From Leuctra nigra (lineage: Eukaryota; Arthropoda; Insecta; Plecoptera; Leuctridae), in contig OW203773.1 of assembly GCA_934045905.1 (NCBI GenBank), positions 22,741,246 through 22,805,245 of the forward strand: a stretch of DNA of 64,000 nucleotides. Direction: 5' to 3'. Below, piece by piece: positions 1 to 12,300 of the stretch (within the stretch, counting starts at the first letter, position 1; the number at the start of each line of letters is the position of its first letter). Made by a program: the position numbers and the translations under genes. The notes below the pieces were generated by a model. That model was not told the DNA's origin, made no database searches, and saw nothing but the letters and a program-made list of their open reading frames with translations.

Positions 1-190
1 AATTAATGGATTTAAAAGAAATTAGGGTCTGCAAACAGAAAAGGTTGTCTCCACATGTGTGCAAAATTTCAGCTCGATCGAAGAAAAAAACTCTGACCTG
101 CATACCCTCAGGTAACAGAAAAGAAAAAAAAAAGAAAACGTAGGTTCGTGCCAAAAGAGCCAAAAGGCGACGCTCGCTTCGCTCACTCAA
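1..190 (-). mobile_element. Helitron-like repeat, copy E (truncated by window edge)
   Basis: Only one end is visible. It finishes with the subterminal GCGACGCTCGCTTCGCTCAC block and a flanking CAA, matching the GC-rich terminal block of copies A, B and D. Upstream it carries the same internal phrase (a 'gcaaaatttcagctcgatcg'-type string) found in copy B. No coding capacity is visible; it appears to be a non-autonomous relative. Confidence 0.6.
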
Positions 191-289
191 TAATAGTTAA
201 ATGGTTTATTTCTTATAGTTTTTTTTTAGATTTTTTATTGGTTTTCCATTTTTTCAATTAAGGAACTACTGAAAAAAGAATACAAGTCC

Positions 290-400
290 TGGCGGTAAGG
301 AATCCTCCGTGTTTAATTTCACCGTCGGCAAAGTTCCGTGCATTTTGAAATATCGGTTAAAGTTCCGCTGGCGAATGTTCCGTCGGCGAAAAGTACGTGT
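290..400. repeat. Dispersed CCGACGGAAC-type repeat
   Basis: This block has spaced GTTCCGTCGG-like words and a 'gcaaagttccgtgcatttt' core. The same core recurs at 16080-16180, in the equivalent intron of the paralogous gene, and in inverse orientation at 31900-32060. The 15-bp minisatellite at 15040-15355 is built from the same words. The element's ends are not defined. Confidence 0.5.
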
Positions 401-619
401 TCTGCATAAATTAGCACAGAATTTTATTGCAAGGGGGCTAGCAGAACACAACTTTTATGACATTTGTATTTGTATTACCTGTATTGGAGCCATCGCCCGA
501 TCAAATCAAAAATATTAATTTATGTAATACCATTTTAAAAAAACTAGTCAAATAATTCTAAGATGAAAATAATTTTATAAAATTCGACATGTAACATTCT
601 CACTGTTTTTTTTAATGTA

Positions 620-830
620 CACTCGGCCAAACAAAAATTGAACGTTGACCAAATTTGAATGACTGCTGGTCATGTTCCATAACCAATCAAAGCTTGATAT
701 TATCATTGAAATGTGAGGTCACCTACTAGAGTGAGACAATGAGATTGCTTAGACTGACTTCTGATGGTGCCATCTTACATTTATCAGCCTATCAGATTTA
801 TTGAACGTTAAATTTTTGTTTGGCTAAGTG
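620..830. mobile_element. 211-bp MITE with TA target duplication (Tc1/mariner type)
   Basis: The left end CACTCGGCCAAACAAAAATT is matched by the inverted right end with few mismatches. The element is flanked on both sides by TA (618-619 and 831-832). Internally it is non-coding. It lies in the first intron of DUF1091-like gene A. Short length, TIRs and a TA duplication fit a mariner-derived MITE. Confidence 0.7.
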
Positions 831-1115
831 TACAATCAACTTCACATTTAGTTTATTATCATTCTGTTCGCCATTTAATTGTACGGTAGAGGTTGGGATA
901 ATAAACCACGAGACGTGGGTTTTGTTACCATTCAACTTTGTAGTTACGTATGATGCACCTATTTCAACCAGTCCTTATACCATTGTTATAACTTGTATGA
1001 CTTTCTGCCTCACATATCTACGACCCGTGTCCCCGACTGAGGAACTAGCCAGACCAATTCACATTGCTGGGACAGATGTGGCAGTATATTAATTCAGGTA
1101 TCAATTTTCTTTCAG

Positions 1116-4100
1116 AGAAACTATATTCTTAGACTGGAAAAGTCGGAGATTGATAAAAAATATGAAAACAATGGCGTTTTGAAAATACATCTTTGGCAGG
1201 TGACAACATTCAACAGAACGGCTTATGTGCTGAATGCTTCTTTTGAGCTTTTGGTTGTTTATCCAGCAGATTCCGAGGTAATATGTCAATTTAGTAAAAA
1301 TAAGACAATTTAGAGGATCCAAGCTCGCAATTATTTAAAATAAATATATTTACACATATTATAATATTATAATATTATAAGTTAGTAGCTGGATACTATT
1401 GATTGTCTTATTTTTTTCCGTTATTCACAAAAATAACTAAAGACTACAAAACCTTATCATTCTTCCAATATTTTGGGTAAGGTATTTGATAAACATTTCA
1501 ACAGTGCAAGTAAATAACTAGGAAAACGCTCTGTATAACGCGTTGATGAGCGAGCACGGACACGCGCAACACCTCAAACCGAAAATATGTCGATCGAAAA
1601 TATCATTAAAAGCCAAAAATTCTTGAAATTCGTCAGACTTGTAGGTATAAAAATCTCCAAATATTCCTAAAGTATTAGTCCTAATAGCCATGCAAAGTTT
1701 TAAGTTGATCGATTGAACCTTTATGATTAAAATGTTCCTTGTCAAAAATCATAGGATATATTTAAAAAAATATACCTGGGACCACTCATATGATAAAAGT
1801 GTGTGTACTTCCACAATTTTAGACGATCTGTTGAACGGTCATATCAGTTTCATACGTTTGAAAGTTTCTGCTCTAACAACCTTAGAACTATAAAGTGTCG
1901 AAGTAGCCGTGATCAACATTTTCGAGAAATTTGACAGATAACACGCAAAATGTCCGTAAAATGTCAATAACTTTTGGATTTAAACACAGATAAGTCTGAA
2001 AATTGTCAGAAATACAGATAATGTTGGTCCCAATGACCATGCAAAGTTTTAAGTTGATCGGTCGTACGGTTTTAGTTTAAATTTCAAAAAACATATGAAA
2101 GATTTTTTTAAATTTTAACCAATGGGAGGATTTTGCTGAAACTTTGTATGATTGGGTAAAATGTTAGTGGTAATGACTTGTCAAAATTTCAAATTGATAA
2201 AACAACCCAATCGAAAGATAATTTTTTTAAAATTTGAACCAATCACGGGATCCCGTTCAAAAACGATCCCAGGGACCGCATAGAGTACGTTAGTATGTGT
2301 ACAAAATTTCAGATTGATTGCTTGAGCGGTTTGACCTAGAGTGTGACCACAAAAAAAAATACAAACAAAAAAACAAACAAACAAACACACAGAGAAAGTG
2401 CCATAAGAGTACCGTGGTGACGCTCGCTACGCTCGCTCAATTAATAACAACTGAAGCTACTTTTGATTCAAAAGTAAATTGTGTATGTCATCACTAGAGT
2501 GACAAAAATTGTCAAGCGCAATGCCATGTAAAAACCGACATATTATTTATTATTTTACAATTTTCAACCAAATTGTAATAATATGTCTATGCACATGACA
2601 AAATATTCAGAATTTCGTTAAGTAGTATTTTAATCACATGGGCAGTGCAAGAGCGATCGATTTTTCTGCTTTTTGCAGACACATTTTTTATATGTTTGGA
2701 GACGATATTGGTTGACGAAATGAATTGAATTTGTCAATCATTATAAGGTAAAAGATGAACTTTAAGGTTAATTATTTGAGTTATTTTAATTTTTTGTTTC
2801 AAATAAAAAAATCAACTTTAAAGTTAATTTTTTTGAGAACTTATCTATTGTATCAGCGAACGCTTGTATCAACTCAACTGAATTATTAAAGAACAAGTTA
2901 ACCCAAAAATCCCAATTTTACTATCATTTATGTTCGGGGATTTAAGCACATTGGCGCAGTGTTGAAACATCCAGCCTAACGCGTATGGTCTTGAAATAAT
3001 ACATAAAAGAATGACCTTGCGAAACTTGGCGAGTCAGTATTACAGTGTAACATCGATTTTCATCTTTAAATATTCGGTGTGAGCAAACTAAGTGCAACCC
3101 AGGATTAAGCTTATGATGAAATAACAAACAAATCTTCCTCTTCCTAACCATATTTTATCTAAAATTATAGCGTCTATCTTTTAAATATCGCGTTATGTTA
3201 TGGATTCTGCATACTCGCAATCTCTTAAGACCCCGCCTTAGCCTGGGAATTTGTGTCACAATCCCTCCCCGCAAACCGAGTTCTAAGAATCTTGACGAAT
3301 AAAAATCAACACAGATGAATTTACGATCGAAATGAGATCACTTTTGAAGGTATTTAAACACTCTTTATGGCCGTCAACGACACAATGTTTTTATTTTAAA
3401 TGTACACTCAATGAATCGAAAAAAAGCACACAAAATTATTCTTTTCAAACACAATTTTCAAGTTATAAATATTTTTTTTATAATTTTCTGCTTTTCACAA
3501 GTCAAATAATAACGAACAATACTGGTTGTGATTAGTGTCAGGTACGATTAGAAAATATATGGTGTCCAGGTTAACAGGGGCTTTAAAATCTTTCCTCTTT
3601 CAGATTAAGATTACTGGTTACGAACAAATGCCCAACGGCCGCTACAGTTTGATACCAATTCCGGTGGTCAACTCCAGATTGTGTTATTTCATTGAGAATG
3701 ATAGGTTGGGCTTTTATAAAAACATTCAAGAATCCAGCAACTTTCCACAAAAATGTCCAATTAAAAAGGTAATATCAACTGTCCAGTGTCCACACCCTTC
3801 GTATACCATTTCTTATGTGTTAGCGGTGCTGAATACAAGGTGTTTAGTGGAGAACACACGATCGTGATCATTGCTAACACAAACCATCGGATGCCCCACT
3901 GCTGTTGCAATAGTTTTCAGACACCAGCTCATAATAAAATCACATTATGCAACTTTAAAGTTTCAAATCTCTTCTGTCCCTCCTTTTTTTTTCTTGTAAG
4001 CAGAGTCTTGTCGTGCGTATCTTCTGCTAAGTAATTTTACCCTGATTGTACGTATAAAATCAAAAAAAATATCAAATCAAATTACAACTGAAAATATATC

Positions 4101-4523
4101 AGCTCCACGAAAAGAAATATGCCATATTACCCTTTTTTATTCCGGCAAACTGAATGTTATTACTGTTTTATAAACTACATTTTTAAACATTATTCACATA
4201 ATACTAGTAACTATTTGTATTTTTAATGTAGAATAATTGTTTATCATGTACAATTAATTCGTTTGTACCTATATTGTGAACCAACAAAATATTTCCTTTC
4301 AGTATGCAATTTTAGACCAATCACCTATTATCTAGATTCTGAACAGCTAACATTTATATCTGTCTTTCAGGGTATTTACTTCATACGGGACTTTCCAATT
4401 AACACAAAATACCTTCCACCAGAGGTGCCTGGCAACAGATGGCGTTTAGATATTACAATATCTTTCGGTGGAAAGATCAAAGTCAAGGTAAACATATATT
4501 TCTACATTGACCGAGATATCTAA
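1116..4523 (+). CDS. DUF1091-like secreted protein, copy A (exons 2-4; exon 1 off window)
   Basis: Three exons, all phase 0: 1116-1277 (after TTTCTTTCAG, donor GTAATA), 3604-3768, and 4371-4523 ending in TAA. They encode about 54+55+50 residues. The middle exon holds the two conserved cysteines (LCYF and QKCP). The last has the PPEVPGNRWRLDITISF strand pattern and a closing VNIYFYIDRDI, typical of insect DUF1091/CheB-type proteins, a family compared with GM2-activator-like lipid-binding folds. Every exon has a partner in gene B at 16921, 18101 and 20917, and the introns align too, so this is a tandem duplication. By that alignment the missing signal-peptide exon lies upstream of base 1. An AATAAA sits at 4543. 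Relative to copy B, intron 2 has gained a Helitron-like element (1518-2440). All exons are open and splice sites intact, so it is probably functional. Ligand and tissue are unknown. Confidence 0.75.
1518..2440 (-). mobile_element. Helitron-like non-autonomous element, copy A
   Basis: On the - strand it starts TTGAGCGAGCG..., followed by the GCGAGCGTC block. It ends in a short CGCTC/GAGCG stem and GTTTTCCTAG. The homologous intron of gene B (about 17352-17375) is uninterrupted. Comparing filled and empty sites shows at most a 2-bp ambiguity at an A/T junction and no clear target duplication. A CTAG 3' end with a nearby hairpin and no duplication is the Helitron pattern. The 5' end is not the canonical TC, so a Helentron-type relative is possible. 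No Rep/helicase is encoded. Confidence 0.6.
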
Positions 4524-4897
4524 ACATGAAATCTCCGTATGAAATAAATAAATACATACGTACCATGTGAACATGCAACTACGTCATTTAGCCTTCCTGA
4601 TACTCCCTAGACGCTTTATAAGGGTATAGAATCAGGACTACGTATCTTCATTTTGGACTAAAATGAGTTTAAAACTTTAAAAACAAATACTACATCAGAT
4701 GGTAAATAGCTTGTGTCTCCATCTAGAAAATGAGACAGAAAACCACACTGCAGCACCACCTTGTATCTCATTTGTGAACTAACTGTTTGTGAACAGTTTT
4801 GTTGCTCTCTTGAAAAATATGTTTTTGGAGATACGATACAATTGTCCAGATTCTTAGCCATGGTATGCGGATCATTTACCTAGTAAACAAATTTACA

Positions 4898-4975
4898 GTC
4901 AGTTCAGCATATATTATGCGAATGTGATAAATATAGTCAAAAGCGTAGGAGGAAAGAGGATTCAACAAGACTTAC
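4898..4975 (+). pseudogene. LINE C-terminal fragment
   Basis: The phrase QHILCECDKYSQKRR can be read here. It is the cysteine/histidine motif near the end of jockey-like LINE ORF2 and nearly identical to the longer fragment at 37985-38413. It breaks off at both ends within about 80 bp. Confidence 0.55.
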
Positions 4976-5614
4976 ATGAGCATAGGAGACTGGTGTAAAA
5001 CTAATTATTTGGACCTTAATCTTAAAAAAAATGCTAGTATACTTCAATTTCAAGATCCAAGAAAAGGATGACTCATGTTTACAAGATCAGCGATATGGTG
5101 ATAGAATGCTGCGATTTTATGCGAATTCTTGGTATAAAGTTCGTTCACGTTTAGAATATCAAGCCCGTGTACTACTGTAGTCAAGCGAGCATTTGTAAAC
5201 CTACACATGTAAATATCAATTATCAAAGAATATGTACAAGACGATTGTATATAAAGATAAATCAATTTTATTGAAGTTTTCTAATATTTTTTTACTATTA
5301 AAAAGTGTGCATTTCACATACTTTATACAATTTCAATAATACAAAGAAGAAAGTCTTGCCATTGACAGGGCAGTGTTCATGTGACCGACCAAAGAACAAC
5401 GTGATCGACTTGCTATTCTAATCGTGAATGAACTTTAGAAGAGATTTATGCAGTAAAGACCGTCTTAAACTTACAAGTCTAAATTCTATTCAAATTTTTT
5501 TTCAAGAAGCAGACATTTTATTTTTAAAGAAGATTATTTTGCAAATGGTGGACATGGGTACAATTAATCGTATATCTGTAAATTTAACGAACATAACAAG
5601 AACCAATCTGATTG

Positions 5615-6137
5615 AGTGGCGGTTTGTGCATGAGGCAAGGGAGGCTGTGCCTCCCTAAATATTAGAGAAGAAGAAAGGGATTGCATCGTATTTCACAACT
5701 TTTAACTTCATATATAATTGTGTACCTATATCATTTTAATTTTAAATTTTATAAATATTAGTATTTTACTTTGACTGATTGGTTTAATTCGCCACGCCAA
5801 TCCCACACAATGAGAGCGCGCGCTGCTGAATACACGTTAGCCGTATACGCGGACTGCAAGGGAGGCTGAGCTGCTTACAGCCTCGTGTAGCCTCTGATTT
5901 CTACAGGCGAGGGGCAAGCGCGGGAGTGCGGGGTAAGCGCAACGCATCTAGAGCTATGATGACGTCAGTGAGGCGGCGGACGTGCCCGAGAGGCTCCGAG
6001 CGAATGACGAAGCTTTCTGCCCGCGCCGCTCTGCCCGCGCGTTTACTATAGTATTTTATAATTACGTTTAATATATTAAACGTAATTATAAAATATTTTT
6101 CTGCCTCCCCACATTTCAAACCCACAAACCGCCACTG
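5615..6137. mobile_element. hAT-like MITE, 523 bp
   Basis: The ends are inverted copies of AGTGGCGGTTTGTG (CAGTGGCGG form at the right end). The flanks repeat CTGATTG (5608-5614 and 6138-6144), with an eighth base that fits an imperfect 8-bp duplication. Just inside the left end is a GGGAGGCTGTGCCTCCC palindrome. An AT-rich perfect hairpin lies near 6048-6098. No transposase is visible. Confidence 0.65.
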
Positions 6138-6188
6138 CTGATTGGGATGATCACGCCACCATTTGCAAGGACGGTCAGTTATCAAAAT

Positions 6189-8000
6189 CTAGTGGAGCGG
6201 TCGCTCCACGCCAGCCAAGTCGTACGGCGCGCGCACACTCTCATATAAAGGCTTGAGCAAACCCACTTTTACTGTAAGCATCAAAGTGGCATTTTCGGCC
6301 TACTGGATCTCAAAATTGGGAAATCTCACATTGTTGCGAAATATCTTAATTTCGAGCTATGGCCCACCCTACAACACATACCAAATTTGGGAACAATAGG
6401 TTACGGCCTTTGCGAGCTAGAGGGCCGTGAAAACCGTGTTTTAGGGCGGTTTTAATCTTAGTAGTAGTAGTAGTCTCCTGGAATTCAAATCCGGTAACAA
6501 GGCCACAGCCTAAACGGCTGAATCGATCGATCTCAAATTTTTACAACGTGTGCACATTTGGCGTCTGATTTGCCCTCGTTCCCATGAATTTTTATGTACG
6601 ACCATTAAAAAACGGAAAACGGAAGTGACATCATATCTCGACAACGGCTAAACCGATTGGAACTAAAATAGCGCCAAACGATTCGGACGGTCAACTATAT
6701 GGATTATCAATAGCAACAGACTAAAATTTATGTTAACGAAACCGGAAATGACGTCATGAAATTTGAAATACATCGATTGGCATTTCGGCAACAAATTTGA
6801 TCCGATTATTTTGATATTTATGTAACGTATGTACTTTTGATATCTCATTTGACTTGTTATAAAAACAACCGGAAGCCGCCATTTTGAAACCGGAAGTGAC
6901 ATCATATCTCATTAACGGCTAAATAGATTTGAACGAAACCAGCGACAAACAATTTAGACGGTCAATTTTATGTATTATCATCAATAATATTTGCAGTTTC
7001 GCATACCGAAACCGGAAATGACGTCACTCATTTTAAAAATCTCACAAATTTACATTTTGATGCAATAAATATACTATTAGAGACAGCTTATAATAAAATG
7101 TAATCATGTTTAAATTATAATACAAGGGGTCAGTGATTTCAGCAGCCATTTTGAAACCAGAAGAAACCCCATATCTCGAAAACTGGTTCGAGATATCGAT
7201 ATGAAACTAGCGCCAAACGATTTAAAAGGCCATCCCTATGGAATGGGAACAGTCAAACTAGAATTTTCCTATTTATGAGACCGGAAATGACGTCATTCAA
7301 ATTTATAAATTATTGTAATCCCCACCTATACAATAAATACATATTTAGAATGCTTAAAATGATGCACATTATTGATTGTTATAAATTCTATGTGGCAGTG
7401 CAGAAAGTTCAGCAGCCATTTTGAAAACCGAAGTGTTGCCATATCTCGGAACTGGGTTGACCGATTGGAATGAAACCTTTGCTATTCTTCATGAGAATAA
7501 CCAAATTGTAAAGGGTGATTTTTTAAAAGGATTTAGTAATTGTTGATTCGATTGTCACAAGTTGTAAGAATAAACTAAAAGAAGGAGTGAAATCCCCATA
7601 AAAATCACTTCGTGTAAAAATAACAGCCAAGCCAAGTCTCTTCAACTAAAAAAAATATGAAATCTAAAAATTCTGCACTGAAAAGTAGTGATATCAAAAA
7701 ATGAGCCAAGTAAAAACTTTATTTGAAAATCAAAAAATACTTGGCGCATCGTTTTTTTAGGGCATTATAGGTATACTATGTATATGTATGTATATTTGAT
7801 GTATATTTTATAATTGGCATATACTTCCAAGCTATTTATATACACGATGCGCCAAGTATTTTTTGATTTTCAAATAAAGTTTTTACTTGGCTCATTTTTT
7901 GATATCACTACTTTTCAGTGCAGAATTTTTAGATTTCATATTTTTTTTTAGTTGAAGAGACTTGGCTTGGCTGTTATTTTTACACGAAGTGTTTTTATGG
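6189..8000. mobile_element. Hairpin-capped repeat family, copy 1
   Basis: It starts with CTAG and the perfect stem GTGGAGCG-GT-CGCTCCAC, followed by a conserved stretch of about 200 bp. Next come diverged tandem units of roughly 120-250 bp carrying ACCGGAAGTGACGTCA-like words. It closes with a long palindrome (arms 7595-7751 and 7845-8000). The same order occurs at 27258-29602, and the capped end alone occurs inverted at 34300-34520. Non-coding; superfamily not recognised. All three CTAG ends abut AT in the flank. Confidence 0.65.
7595..8000. repeat. Long inverted repeat, about 157-bp arms
   Basis: The arms 7595-7751 and 7845-8000 are near-perfect inverse complements, with shared words such as GGCGCATCG/CGATGCGCC and CAGCCAAGCCAAGTCTC. 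An AT-rich spacer of about 93 bp separates them. The paralogous palindrome in copy 2 has longer arms (28470-28685 and 29389-29602) and a 700-bp spacer. Confidence 0.85.
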
Positions 8001-8327
8001 TAGTTTTTACTGCAGAACATCTACATTTTTTAATAATCTACCAGCTAATATTAGGGAACAAAATGATTTTCATATTTTCAAATCTTTATTGCGGAATTTT
8101 TTTATCTAATTTATTAGACAATAATTTATTTTATTTTTATTACTTTTTCTTTTGTTGTTTTTACGTTCTGAGTTTATGTTACTTTAAAGTTCCATTACAA
8201 TGCCTACTTTTATTTTAATTTATATAGTATATTTATTTTACAGCTGGTAGTGGGGCACTTGTGCTATGGGGATTGTCCTATTCCCACTACCAGCAAAACA
8301 CTGTATATTTTTTGGTGTTTTGAAAAT
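8001..8327. other. Gene-free spacer with a short hairpin
   Basis: AT-rich and mostly without recognisable content. An 11-bp inverted repeat, CTGGTAGTGGG...CCCACTACCAG, spans 8244-8293 just before the TAA tract. It could be the 3' tail of an older element in the same microsatellite, but no coding remnant supports that. Confidence 0.4.
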
Positions 8328-8328
8328 A

Positions 8329-8391
<63 letters not shown>
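8328..8391 (+). repeat. (TAA)n microsatellite
   Basis: About 21 uninterrupted TAA units. This is the presumed target of the R4/Dong-type elements that follow. TAA runs reappear at 9325-9353 and around 13249-13282, where each inserted element ends. Confidence 0.95.
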
Positions 8392-8393
<2 letters not shown>

Positions 8394-9353
8394 ACGCCCC
8401 TCAATTTAGGGGGTGTTAACCCTGTCTTAGAAAGACGGTCACTTGAGTCGAGGCTACTTGAGTGGAGAAGTAAGCCATTGCATGGAAGGTATTGAGAAAA
8501 CCTCGCTGCGGAGTGTGTTAGTTTCGAGGATTCTGTGGCTTGGCTTAAAGATGGCAGCCTTTTTCCGGAAACGGAAGGGTTCGTTCTTGCCATTCAAGAC
8601 CAGGTGATAGCGACCAACGGCTACAGAAGGCATATCATGAAAGAAAATATATCTGATAAATGCCGCCTGTGTGGAAGTGTTACAGAATCAATACAACATA
8701 TTTCTTCAGGTTGTTCAGCCCTGGCTGAAAATGACTATCTCCACAGGCACAACGCCGTAGCTAAGATTGTGCATCAGGAGCTGGCGTGCAACAGGAAACT
8801 CATAACGCAGAAGCTACCACATTACAAGTATGACCCTGCTCGGGTGTTGGAGTCCGATAGTTGCAAGATTTATTGGGACATGGAAATCATCACGGATCGT
8901 AGCGTGGCATGTAACAGACCAGATATTGTAGTTTATGACAAGAAGGCTCGTTCTGTTGATGTAATTGATATTACCATCCCTCTTGACGAGAACATCACAA
9001 AGGCGCATGGGGAGAAAATGCGAAAATACCAGGATCTCCTTATAGATATGAAACATGTCTGGCGTTTGAAGAGTGTTAGGGTGATACCAATTGTGATTTC
9101 TTGCAATGGCTTGGTACCCAGAAAAATGCTAGATTCCTGGGAAACGCTTCACCTTGACAAGAGAATTATCAAACAAGCCCAGAGGGCAGTCTTACTTGGG
9201 ACATCTCGTATTGTAAGAAAAACGTTAGGCTTGTAAAAGAGTACTGGGCTTGTCGCGTAATGTGACCGCCCAGACTCTTATAGTTAATCCCGCAAAGTCG
9301 GAGAAACATGGACAAAAAAAAACAATAATAATAATAATAATAATAATAATTAA
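8392..9353 (+). mobile_element. 5'-truncated R4/Dong-type LINE
   Basis: A 3' fragment of a non-LTR retrotransposon sitting between two TAA tracts. It contains only the last part of the ORF (8437-9236) and a short 3' UTR ending in an A-rich stretch that runs into TAA repeats. Insertion into TAA microsatellites is the established habit of Dong elements in the R4 clade. Confidence 0.75.
8437..9236 (+). pseudogene. R4/Dong-type ORF, C-terminal fragment
   Basis: The frame runs from a KPLHGRY motif through an in-frame TGA just after it, then WLKDGSLFPETEGF, a CCHC knuckle (CRLCGS...H...C) and a restriction-like endonuclease. The endonuclease core is RPDIVVYDKKARSVDVIDI, i.e. RPD then 14 residues then D, the signature of the R2/R4 type. 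Reverse transcriptase and Myb parts are missing. The protein is clearly related to but well diverged from the downstream full-length copy, so these are two subfamilies rather than one tandem duplication. The fragment is inactive as it stands. Confidence 0.75.
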
Positions 9354-12300
9354 TAGGCACCCGGCTCCGGCATTTTGTTGGGGCTCGCGACCTGTGGGAC
9401 CGCGCCTAGGGGCTCCACGGGGGGAGTACTTTGTGCTCCCCGGGGGTGCTAACAGCACCCAAATCGTTTTACGGGTTAACCCCCCTTGGAGCGAGTATAA
9501 TTCAACGGTTCCTAAGCAAATAATGCGAAGGACCCCCGACCATGCTGGTATCTCGGATGTGCCAGCTGGGCCGAGTGGCGGGGGTCAACGGGACCGGCCT
9601 GTACGTGGTGGGCGGAGAAGGTGGACGGAGAAGGAGAACCAAGATCTGCTTGAATGCTATCAACTGAGTAGTCCCGGCAGAAGAGGACACATGCAGCGGT
9701 TGTGCAGTCATTGGCTGGAGCGGTATCCAGGAAGTGACTTGGCTGTGCAGAATCTACGTGATCAGGCCGCTTCACTGCTGAAGACTCAGGGAGGAAACCG
9801 AAGGTCTGGGCCGCAGAGGAGACGAGGCACGCCACCTCAACAGCAAGGTGCAGCACCGGGTCTGTGTGGGGCGTCACCAACACGGGCCGAAGAAGAAGAC
9901 GGTGCCTTGGAAAACTTACGGACTGACTTCGAGGAGTGTGTAAGAAAAGCGTTGGATGGAGAAGCAACTGACTTTGTCGGCAGGCGTAACCTATGGAAGC
10001 CAAAGAGGAAGTTCCGCAAGGGAGATATTGCTCTTGCCAATGAAGTCTTAGCGGAAGTTTTGACGGATCAGTCTTCCTTGGAGGAGATCAATGTTGCTGT
10101 CTTTGCTGCTGCTGAGTATTTAACAAGGCGTCATCAAAGAGGTGGTGTTTCGCCAGTAGTAGAAAAGACAAGGAGACAGATTAAACATTTAGACAGTCTA
10201 ATTGCCGAGAGAAGACGGGCGGCATCTCGGGTTCAGTGCGTCATTGATGCCTTGAGGAGCGGAAGAGCACCCGGGAGGAAGGTCAAGTGTCTCATGCATA
10301 GCCTGAGGCAGAAGCACAAGACTCTGCGGGCTTCTGTCCTTGTGAAAGCGAGACAGAAGGAGGCGGATGGCATTCGTGCATTGAAGAAAGCGCGTGGGAA
10401 AGTGATGAATCGCCTGAGGTGGGTTGAAGATAATGATATCTTCAACAATAATCCAAGGAGATTTCTCAACAGAGAGCGCCAGGTTGTTGATCTTGAGGTG
10501 CACCCGTCACCAGAGGCAGTTAAGGAGTTCTGGTCGGGCATTTATGAGGAAGATATGCCATTCAGGGAAGGAACGCCAGCAATTGGTATGTTTAGGCAAA
10601 TGTGTGATCGTCTCATTCCGAATCCCAGAGACTGTGATGACATCGTTCCAGAGGACATTGCGAAGGTATTGAAGGACAAGAGGAATTGGGCTGCGCCAGG
10701 AGTGGACAAGATTCACACATTTTGGTGGAATAAGTTCACGGCTGTACATAATCGCATGGCAAAGCACTTCAATGCAATGTTGCGAGGGCATCTTGTTATT
10801 CCGGATTGGTTTGTTGAGGGACGAACTGTGCTTATTCCAAAGAGTGGTGACTTATCCCAGCCGAAGAACTTTAGACCAATTACATGTCTCAACACAAGCT
10901 ATAAGGGTTTTACCAGTATTTTAAGTGAGCGGATGGAGGTTTTAATTCAGCCTGTGTGGGAAGAGATTTGCGAGCAAAAGGGTGCAAAGCGAGGCCATGA
11001 GGGGTGTAAGGAGCATTTGCTGGTTGATCGGGTTGTTTCGCAGGATGCTTCTCGATATAAGAGGAATCTTTCAACAGCATGGATTGATTATCGCAAGGCA
11101 TTTGACATGACTTCTCATGCCTTGCTCCAGTGTTTGTTTCATTGTTTGAAACTTCCTCCCGATTTGACAAGGTGTTTAATTGACCTCATGGCACGGTGGA
11201 GAACCCGATTTTGTTTGAAAGTGGGTGGAGAGACCATATCTACGGACTTCATTCACTACAGGAGGGGTGTCTTCCAAGGAGACTCGCTGAGCCCAAAGCT
11301 TTTTTGCTTGTCCCTTTTGCCATTATCTTGCTTGTTACGTCGGACCGCTGGTTATCGAGTGGGGCCGCCATCAAAGAGAGATGCTAAGGTAACTCATCTA
11401 TTGTTTATGGATGACCTTAAGTTATACTCTGCTGGTAGAAAAAGGTTGGAGGAAGTTCTCAATGTGGTGAAGGAGTTTTCTACAGATATTGGGATGGAAT
11501 TCGGAATGGACAAGTGTGCAGTTTTACATGTGCACAGGGGGAGTGTAGATGGGATGGGTGAAGACGTCGTGCTAGCTGATGGGAGTTCAATCCACCATCT
11601 GGAGCCGAATATGAGATACAAGTATTTGGGTGTGTCAGAACATCAACACCATGACGCGAGTCTCGTAAAGAGTACTTTGCGCGGTGTCTATCGAGATCGG
11701 CTCAAGAGGATATGGTCTTCCAGTCTTTCTGCTAAGAACAAGGTTCAGGCCACTAATAGTTTAGCTGTGCCAGTGCTACTGTATTCCTTTGGATGCCTTA
11801 AATGGAATGTCGACGAACTAAAGCAGGTTGACCGAGACACTAGAAAAGTCATGACAGCAAATCGGAGTCTGCATCCGAATGCGTCAGTGCAACGGATATA
11901 CCTTCCTCGCACTATGGGTGGAAGGGGGCTTGTTTCAGTGGAGTGTCTCCATTCCAGAATGGTGATTGGTATGGCGTGTCGAGTTGCAGTCAGTCCGGAT
12001 CCACTTCTTCAGATAGTTCGGGTGCATGAAGAGCATGGAGTTGCGGCATTCTTGTACGGAGCTGCGAGACGGGCGGCGACGATCCTCGGTCTTCGGCTGG
12101 AGCTCGAGAGTGACGACCGGCAAGATGTGGATGGAGACCTTGTGTCCATGACAAGGTCGGCTCGGAAGATTGCTGTGAAGCAGGCAGAGACTGACATGCT
12201 CCTGGAAAAGCATAGTCAGAAGAGTCTCCATGGTGTCTATTTCAAGCATATTGAGAAGAGCAAGCTGTCCACGGAGAGGTCGTATGCATTCTTGAAATCT

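Noticed and set aside
5615..6137. 94-aa frame on the - strand (5901-6185) as a gene
   Set aside because: It runs across the end of the hAT-like MITE and has no recognisable domain.
7952..8218. 88-aa hydrophobic frame
   Set aside because: Starts inside the palindrome arm and is Phe/Tyr/Leu-rich because of T-rich DNA; no homologous feature in the copy 2 element.
8264..8593. Poly-tyrosine 109-aa frame on the - strand
   Set aside because: Translation of the TAA microsatellite.
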